In this document: positions 42,861-51,800 of the stretch, piece after piece | How positions within the stretch are numbered: the stretch's first letter is position 1 | How the letters are laid out: every line of letters begins with the position of its first letter | Assembly: GCF_001429045.1 (NCBI RefSeq) | Contig: NZ_LMHY01000029.1 | Location: 194,936 to 258,935 of the forward strand | Reading direction: 5' to 3' | DNA: 64,000 nt | Source of the DNA: Pseudomonas sp. Root71 | GTDB taxonomy: Bacteria > Pseudomonadota > Gammaproteobacteria > Pseudomonadales > Pseudomonadaceae | The notes under the pieces: generated by a model | The model's database searches: none | What the model was told of the DNA's origin: nothing | The model's input: only the letters and a program-made list of their open reading frames with translations | Made by a program: the position numbers and the translations under genes

Positions 42861-45800
42861 CTAGAACTGCGGTACCACCTCCCGACTCAGCGCCGCCACC
42901 ACGGTGTCCAGGCACTCATCCTGCTGCAGGATATCGAAGTGATCGGCCGTTACCCTTTGCACCTTGCGCAGCCGTGGTTGCTGACGCTCCAGGGTCGCGC
43001 GTTCGGCCGTCGGGTTGCCATCGGCCCACCAGCAATGCAGTTCGGCCTGAGGAATCGGCAAGGTTTCGACCTGCCGCGACAGCGCCTTCAAGCGCGTGCT
43101 GACCATGAACGTCTGGGCCAACTCGTCGGCGCCAAGCAGCGCATAACCGCTGGCCTGATCGCTTTCGCTGTCGATCACCGCGCGAATGATCCGCGCCACG
43201 GCGTCGTGGTCCCCCGCTCTCTCGACACTCAGTGCCCGGGCGATCACCTCGCCATCCATGCCCAAGGTTGCACCGAGGAACTCGGCCAGATCCGTGCGCC
43301 ACTCATCCGGGCTGGCGACGGTATTGGCCTGGGTCGGTACAAAGCTGTCCACCAGACCGATGAATGCCACACGCTGGCCCTGCTGTTCGAACAGGTCACT
43401 CACCATCAACGCCAGCGCCCCGCCCAGCGACCAGCCCAGCACGTGGTACGGGCCCTGGGGTTGCCGGGCGCGGATCGCCTCGACGTAGTCGGCGGCCATC
43501 TGCGATAGCGAGGTGTCGTGCCACTGCCGGTCCAGCAGCATCCGGCATTGCACGCCGTACACCGTGCGCTCGCCCTCCAGGCGCCGGGCCAGTGGCTCGT
43601 AGTCGAACACCGTGCCGAAACCGGCGTGCAGGCAGAACAGCGGCGGCTGATCGCCTACCACCCGGTTGAGCAGCAACAGCGGTTGCGGACGCTGTCGCAG
43701 CGGCTGTTCATCGACACCGGACAACCCGGCAATCGTCGGCTTGGCCATCATGTCCCGTAGCTTGAGCTGGAAGCCAGGCTCATTCAGGGCGCGGACTTTC
43801 GAGATCACCTTGAGGGTGCGCAGCGAATCGCCGCCCAGTTCGAAGAAGTTGTCGGTGATGCCGACCTTCTCGATGCCCAGCACCTGCTGCCAGATGTCCG
43901 CCAGCGCCCATTCCAGCGGCGTGCGTGGCGCCACGTAGTCGCGACCGCTGAAGGCCGGGTCCGGCAAGGCCTTGCGGTCGAGCTTGCCGTTGGGGGTCAG
44001 CGGGAAGCGCGGCAGCACCACGACCTGCGTCGGCACCATGTAGTCGGGCAGGCTCTCGCGCAATGCCGCCTGGCAACGCGGGCCGAGGCCATCGTCTTGC
44101 GCCGCCACCACATAACCCACCAATTGCGGCCCCTGGCTGTTGTCCCGCACCACCACCAGCGCATCGTTGACCCCGGCCTGCTCGCGCAATCGGGCTTCGA
44201 TTTCGCCCAGTTCGATGCGGAAGCCGCGCACCTTGACCTGATGGTCGATGCGCCCGACGTAATCGAACACGCCATCCTCGCGACGGCGCACCAGGTCGCC
44301 GGTGCGGTACAGGCGCCCGCCCTCGGTGCTGAACGGGTCGGCGACGAAGCGCTCGGCAGACTGCCACGGGTGACGATGGTAGCCGCGCGCGACGCCCCGT
44401 CCGCCGATGTACAACTCGCCGACCATGCCCACCGGCAGCGGGTTGAGGTCCATGTCCAGCACGTGCAGGCTGCGGGCGCCGACGCGTTGGCCAATCGGCG
44501 CATACATCGCCTGGCAGTGGCCGTCGGCGGCGATTTTCCACAGCAGCGGCGTGACCACGGTCTCCGTCGGGCCGTAGCCGTTGACCAGGAATTGCGGCCT
44601 GAGTGTGTGCTTGACCCGTTCAAATGTGGCGTCCGGCACCGCATCGCCACCGAAGCAATAGATGCGCACCGACGGTGGATCGCCACCCTGCAATTCGGCA
44701 TGTTCGGCCAGTTGCAGCAGGTACGCCGGCGGGAAGCAGGCGACGCTGATGCGTTGGCGGTGCAGCACCGCCAGGGTCTGTTCGGCGGTCCACAAGGTGT
44801 TGTCGCGGATCACCAGGGTCGAGCCGCTGATCAGCGCGGTGATCCAGCGTTCATGGGCACCGTCGAAGGCGAACGACATGAAATGCAGTTCGCGATTGTC
44901 CGGGTCCATCTCGTACAGCTCGGCGATGGCTTGCACGTGCATGCTCAGCGGCCCGTGGGCCACAGCGACACTTTTCGGCTTGCCGGTGGAACCCGAGGTG
45001 TAGATCAGGTAGGCCAGTTGCTCGGCGTGCACCGCGCGTTGCGGTGCCGGCACCTCGACGTCGAGGTTCAGGCGATCCACGGCGACCATTGCCGTGCCCG
45101 GATTGAGTTGCGCGCTATCACGCAGCCGCTCCTGGGTCAGCAGCAGGCGCATGTCGCTGTCGGCCATCATGTAGCGCAGGCGTTCCTGCGGGTATTGCGG
45201 GTCAAGCGGCACGTAAGCGGCGCCGCACTTCATCACCGCCAGCAACGACACCACCAACTCCAGCGAGCGCTCCATGAACACGCCGATCACGTCTTCGGCC
45301 TGCACGCCCTGTTCCAGCAGATGCACCGCCAGGGCATCGGAGCGACGGTCCAGTTCGGCGTAGCTCAAGTGCTCGGCGTCGCGCTCGGCATAACTGAGTA
45401 CCAGCGCCGTGTGCTCCGGTTGCAGTCGCGCACGCTGGCGGATCAGTTCGTGCACCGGCGTCTCGTCCCCCTCGGCCACCACCGGCAGTTCGCCGTCCAG
45501 CGCCCGGCCTTCGTCCAGGGTCAGCAGGCCCAGTTCACCGACCGCGCGCCCGGCGTCGTCGCACAGGCGCTGCATCAGGCTTTCCATGTGGCTGCGCAGG
45601 ACTTCGACGGTGGCCAGGTCGAACTGATCGCGCTGGTGCATGTACTCGATGCGCAGCCCTTCGTCGAGGCTGACCATCAGGTCCATGGCGAAGCTGGTCA
45701 GGCCGAAATCGGAGACGTCGTCGAAGCGCAGGGCATCGCCGTTCCACTCGCGCAGGGTGCGGTCCACCGGCTGGTTTTCGAACACGATGATGCTGTCGAA

Positions 45801-48800
45801 CAACGACTGCCCACCCTGCCCGGCCCAGCGCTGGATATCGCTGAGCGGGGTTTGCTGGAAGTCGCGGATGTCGAGGTTGTAGGCCTGGAGTTCGCGCAGC
45901 CAGTCGCCGACGCTGGTTTCGGTCGGCACCGTGTTGACCACCGGCAAGGTGTTGATGAACAGTCCGAGCATGTTCTCCGAGCCGTTGAGGGTTTCCGGTC
46001 GGCCGGACACGGTGGCGCCGAAGGTCACCGTGCGCTGGCCGGTGTAGCGCTGCAACAGCAGCAGCCACGCGGCTTGCACCAGGGTGTTGAGGGTCACTTG
46101 CTGTTGCTGGGCAAAGGCCTGCAAACGTGCGGTCTGCCCGGCGCTCAGGTGCGTATAGATCGCGTGGTAACCGGCTTGCGGCGCTTTGACCGGCAAGGCG
46201 CGGGCTAGGTGGGTGGCGCCTTCGAGATTACTGAGTTTGTCTTTCCAGAACGCTTCGCTGGCCTCGGCGACTTGCTGGCCGAGCCAGTCGATGTAGTCGC
46301 GATAGGCCGCCACCGGCTCGTGCTCCTCACCGCTGTAATGACGCAGCACTTCACCGATCAGGCGCGACACGCTCCAGCCATCCATGAGGATGTGGTGGTA
46401 GGTCCAGATCAGGCGATAGCGGTCGTCTTCCAGACGCACCAGCAACAGGCGCAACAACGGCGCACGGTTCAGCGAGAGGCCGCGTTCGCGTTCCTCAAGC
46501 GCCAGTTGGCGCACACGCCCGGGCTGATTGTCCAGCCCGCGCCAGTCCAATTCAGTGAGCAATGACGGCGCGTCACGCCGCACCACTTGCAGCGGTTCCT
46601 TGTCGCCTTCCCAGAGGAATGCGGTACGTAGAATCCCGTGACGCCGGGCGGCATCGGCCCAGGCTGCATGGAAGCGCGCGCCATCAACCCCGCGCACGCC
46701 CACTTCGATCTGGTTGACGTACAGCCCCGAGTCGCCGTCCTGCACCGAGTGGAACAGCATGCCCTGCTGCATCGGCGACAGCGGATAGACGTCCTCGACT
46801 TCGTCCTCCGTCAGTTCCAGCGCCTGATATTGCGCTTCACTCAGTTCGACTTTTGCTGCCGGTGCAACCTGCGTCGGCACGGCCTGATTCGCCGTGAGCG
46901 GTTGAGCGACCATGGCCAGTTCGGCGATGGTCGGATGGCTGAACACGTCCTTGGGGGAAATGCTCAACCCGGCCTTGCGTGCGCGGCTGACGGCCTGGAT
47001 CGAGACGATGGAATCGCCGCCCAGTTCGAAGAAGTTGTCCTGCATACCGATCTGCGGTACTTCGAACAACGCCTGCCACACTGTTTGCAGCGTTGTTTCC
47101 ACGGCATTGCGCGGCGCGATGTATTCACGCACTTGCTGGTCCGGCTGCGGCAATGCGCGGCGATCCAGCTTGCCGTTGGGTGTTACCGGCAACTGATCGA
47201 GCAGCAGCACGTGGCTCGGCTGCATGTGTTCGGGCAGCGCGTTGCGCAGGTGTTGCTTGAGTGGATCGACAGCGGCATCACCCACGACGTAAGCCACCAG
47301 TTGTTTGGATTTGCCGACGTCGAGGGCGATCACCACCGCTTCGCGCACCGATGGATGCTCCAGCAGGCAGGCTTCGATTTCCCCCAGCTCAATGCGCAAG
47401 CCACGGATCTTCACTTGATGGTCGATGCGCCCGACGTATTCGATCACGCCGTCCTCGCGGTAACGCGCCAGGTCGCCGGTGCGGTACAGGCGCTCGCCCT
47501 GATCACCGAACGGGCTGGCGACAAAGCGCTCGGCGGTCAGGTCGGGACGGTTGTGGTAACCACGAGCCAGGCCGACGCCGCCCAGGTACAGCTCACCGAC
47601 GCAACCCTGCACTTGCGGTTGCAGGCTGTCGTCGAGGATGTAGGTCACCAGGTTGGCGATCGGATAACCGATCGGCACGCTGAAGCCGCCGTCATCGACA
47701 CAGGTCCAGTGGGTCACGTCGATGGCCGCTTCGGTCGGGCCGTAGAGGTTGTACAGGCCGACGTTGGGCAGCACGCGGAACAGGTTGTGCTGCAAGTCCG
47801 CCGACAAGGCTTCGCCGCTGCACAGGATCTGCCGCAGGCTGGCGCAACGCTCGAAGCCTTCGCCCTGGACAAACGCCTGCAACATCGACGGCACGAAATG
47901 CAGGGTGCTGACCTGGTACTGCTCGATCAGGTCGACCAGTTGCGCCGGATCGCGATGGGCGCCCGGTTCGGCCATGGCCAGGCGTGCACCGGTCATCAAT
48001 GGCCAGAAGAACTCCCAGACCGATACGTCAAAACTGAACGGGGTTTTCTGCAATACGGTGTCGCGCCCGTCCAATGGGTACGCGCCCTGCATCCACGCCA
48101 GGCGGTTGTACAAGGCATCGTGACGGTTGGCCGCGCCCTTGGGTTTGCCCGTGGAGCCGGAGGTGTAGATCATGTAGGCCAGCGACTGCAGCTCGACCAC
48201 GCAGGGCAGGTTTTCGTCGCTCAGGCCGTCCAGCAAACCGGCCATGTCATCGAGACAAATCGCCGTGGTGGCGGGCGGAATCGGCAACTGCTGCAGCAGA
48301 TGCCGCTGGGTCAACAGCAGGTGTACGCCGCTGTCGTTGAACATGTGTTCCAGGCGTTCGCGCGGGTAGTCCGGGTCCAGCGGCACGTAGGCGCCACCGG
48401 CCTTCATGATCGCCAGCAGACCGATCACCAGTTCCAGCGAACGCTCGGCGGCAATGCCCACCAACACTTCGGCGCCAACGCCCTGGCTGCGCAGGTAGTG
48501 CGCCAGCCGGTTGGCCTGTTGGTTGAGTTCGCGATAGCTGAGGGTCTGGCCGGCAAACACCAGGGCCGGGGCCTCGGGGGTTTGCAGTACCTGGGCTTCG
48601 AAGCACTGGTAGACCGGGCGCACATCCGGCCAGGCCTGCGCGGTGCGGTTGAAACCTTCGACCTGCTGCGCCGTTTGTGCGGCATCGAGCAGGCTCAGGC
48701 GCCCCAAGGGCTGCTGCGGCGTACTCACCATGGCATCGAGCAACGCCAGCAGACGTGCGCTCAAGCCTTCGATGGCTTCGGCGCTGAACAGTGCCGTGTC

Positions 48801-51800
48801 GTAGTTGAAACGCAAATCCAGGCATTCACCCAGCTCGGCGGCGATGGTCAGGGGGAAGCTGGTCTGGTCGTGGTTACTGATACCGGAGAACTTCAACGTG
48901 CTGGCGTTACCCTCTTCCAGCGCTTGCGCCACCGGGTAGTTTTCGAACACCAGCAGCGTGTCGAACAACGCTTCGCCAGAGTGCCCGGCCCAACGCTGCA
49001 CATCCGCCAGCGGCGTGTATTCGACCTCGCGCAACCTGAGGTTGAGCGCCTGAACTTCATCGATCCATTGGCTGACCGTGCGTTCGGGGTGCGGCGTGGC
49101 GATCACCGGCAAGGTGTTGATGAACAGACCGATCTGCTGCTCGATCCCCTGCAACTCGCTCGGACGCCCCGACACCGTGGCGCCGAACGCCACGGTCTGC
49201 TGCCCGGTGTAGCGCTGCAACAGCAACAGCCACGCCGCTTGCAGCAGGGTGTTGGGCGTGACGCGGGCCTGACGGGCGAACCCGCTCAGGCGCTCGGTGG
49301 CCGCACGGTCCAGGCTCAGGTGCAGGGTGCGATGAGCATCGCCCTGCCCTGCAACCGGCCCCGGTAAGGCGCCGGCCAGTCGCGTCGGCTCGGTGAACGA
49401 CTGCAATTGCTCCAGCCAGAACGCTTCGCACGCGGCGCGGTCGCGAGTCCCCAGCCAGGTCATGTAATCGCGGTAACGACCGACGCTTGGCGCGGGCATG
49501 ACTCCTGAATACCGCTGCAGCACTTCGCCGAACAACTGCGAAGTGCTCCAGCCGTCCAGCAGGATGTGGTGATTGGTGAAGATCAGGTGATGGCGGTCAT
49601 CGACGGTCTGCACCAACGTCAGGCGCAGCAACGGCGCCACCGTCAGGTCGAAACCGCGCAAACGGTCGTCCTCGGCCAGGCGATCCAGCGCTTCGGTCAC
49701 CGTGGTTTGATCGCGCCAATCGAGCACAGTCAGCGGCAGCGTGGCGTCGGCCAGGATCACTTGCAGCGGCCGCGAGCCGTTGCTTTCGCTGAAGAACGCG
49801 GCGCGCAGCACTTCATGGCGCTGCAGCGTCTGTTGCCAGGCATCGCGAAATGCCTCGACGTCAAGGCCCTGCACATCCACGCGCATCTGCGGGACGTAGG
49901 CCCCGGCATCCGGGGCGAACAGGCTGTGGAACAACATGCCTTGCTGCATCGGCGACAGCGGCAGGATGTCTTCGATCTGGCTGGCCGCCAGCGGCAAGGC
50001 ATCCAGCTGCGCCTGATCGACACGCACCAGCGGCACGTCGCTCGGGGTCAACCCGCCGGTACCGCTCAGGCAATGTTCGATCAGCTGTTGCAGTTCCAGG
50101 GCGTAGGCATCGGCCAGACGCTGCACGGTCTGTGGTTTGAACACTTCACCGCTGAAGGTCCAGCTCAGGCGCAGTTGCCCGGCGTAGACCTGACCGTTGA
50201 TGCTCAGGCCCCGGTCCAGCTCGGCCGATGCGCCCTGCTCGGCGCCACCGCTTTCCCGGGCCGGGCGCCATGGTGCCTGTTGGTCGAAGCTGGCGTCGAA
50301 CTGGCCCATGTAGTTGAAGGTAACCTGTGGCGAAGGCAGATCCTCAAGGCCGGCGTCGGCCAGATAGCGCAGGATGCCGAAGCCGATGCCTTTGTCGGGC
50401 ACGGCGCGCAGTTGTTCCTTGACCGCTTTGATGCTGGCCGCCAGATCAGTGGCCGGGGTGAGTTTCACCGGGAAAATCGAGGTAAACCAGCCCAGGGTGC
50501 GGGTCAGGTCGATGTCGTCGAACAGGTCTTCACGACCGTGACCTTCCAGCTTCACCAGGGTCGAAGTTTGACCGGTCCATTGATCCAGCACCCGCGCCAG
50601 CGCCGTCAGCAACAGGTCGTTGACCTGGGTGCGGTAAGCCGCCGGTGCGTCCTGCAGCAGTTGGCGGGTCAAAGTGCTGTCGAGCACGGTTTCCACGCTG
50701 ACGGCATGCTGGCTGGCCAGGCTGCCTTGGGGGTTGTCGGCGGGCAGTTCAACTTGCACGTCGTGGAACTGGTCTTGCCAGTAACTGGCCTGGCTGGCCA
50801 ACCCGGCACTTTGCGCATGGGATTGCAGGCGCGCGGCCCAGGCCTGATAGGCGCTGGTTTTCGTGGGCAGACGCACGGGTTGAGCTTGCTGCGCTTGTTG
50901 ATACGCGGTTTGCAAATCTTCCAGCAGCAATCGCCAGGACACGCCGTCCACCGCCAGGTGATGCACCACCAGCAACAGGCGCTGCCCCGCCGCGCCCATG
51001 TCCACCAGCAAGGCGCGCAACAGCGGGCCGTCCTGCAGGTTCAGGCTGGCTTGCGCGGCGTTGCACAGTTCCAACAACTCATCGGCATCGGCTGCCTGGC
51101 GCTGCCATAGCACCTCGGCGCTGTTCCACTGCTCGGCCTGGGCCTGTTGCCAGGTGCCGTCGACATTACGCAAACGCAGGCGCAATGCATCGTGATGCTC
51201 TACCAGTGCGGCCAAGGCCTGTTGCAGGCTGACGCTGTCCAGCGGCTCGCGCAGTTCCAGCAGCAGCGACTGGTTCCAGTGATGACGGGCCTCGATGTCC
51301 TGCTCGAAGAACCAATGCTGGATCGGCGTCAGCAGCACCTCGCCATGCACCGGCCCCTGGTCGATGAGCAACCCGGCGCTGCGTACCGCGACCTTCGCCA
51401 GGCTCTGCACGGTCTGGTGCTGGAACAGGTCCCGGGGGGTGATGCGAATCCCGGCCTGACGCGCGCGGCTGACCACCTGGATCGAGATGATCGAGTCGCC
51501 GCCCAGTTCGAAGAAGTTGTCGTCGATGCCTACGCGCTCGAGTTTGAGCACGTCTTGCCAAATTGCTGCCAATGCAGCCTGCATCTCGTCCAGCGGTGCC
51601 GTGTAGGCCTGTTGCGCCAGCGCGGCGTCGGGCTTGGGTAGCGCGTTGCGATCAAGCTTGCCGTTGCTGGTCAGCGGCCACTGATCGAGTTTGATCAGGT
51701 GCGCCGGCACCATGTAATCCGGCAAGCCGGCCTGCAAATGTTCGCGCAGGGACTGGCGCAAATCGCTGTCGTCGCCGATCGTGGTGAACCACGCCACCAG

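Noticed and set aside
46638..49367. A 909-codon open frame on the plus strand
   Set aside because: It lies wholly antisense to the terminal synthetase. The protein is rich in His, Gln and Arg without any domain, as expected for the mirror frame of GC-rich NRPS code.
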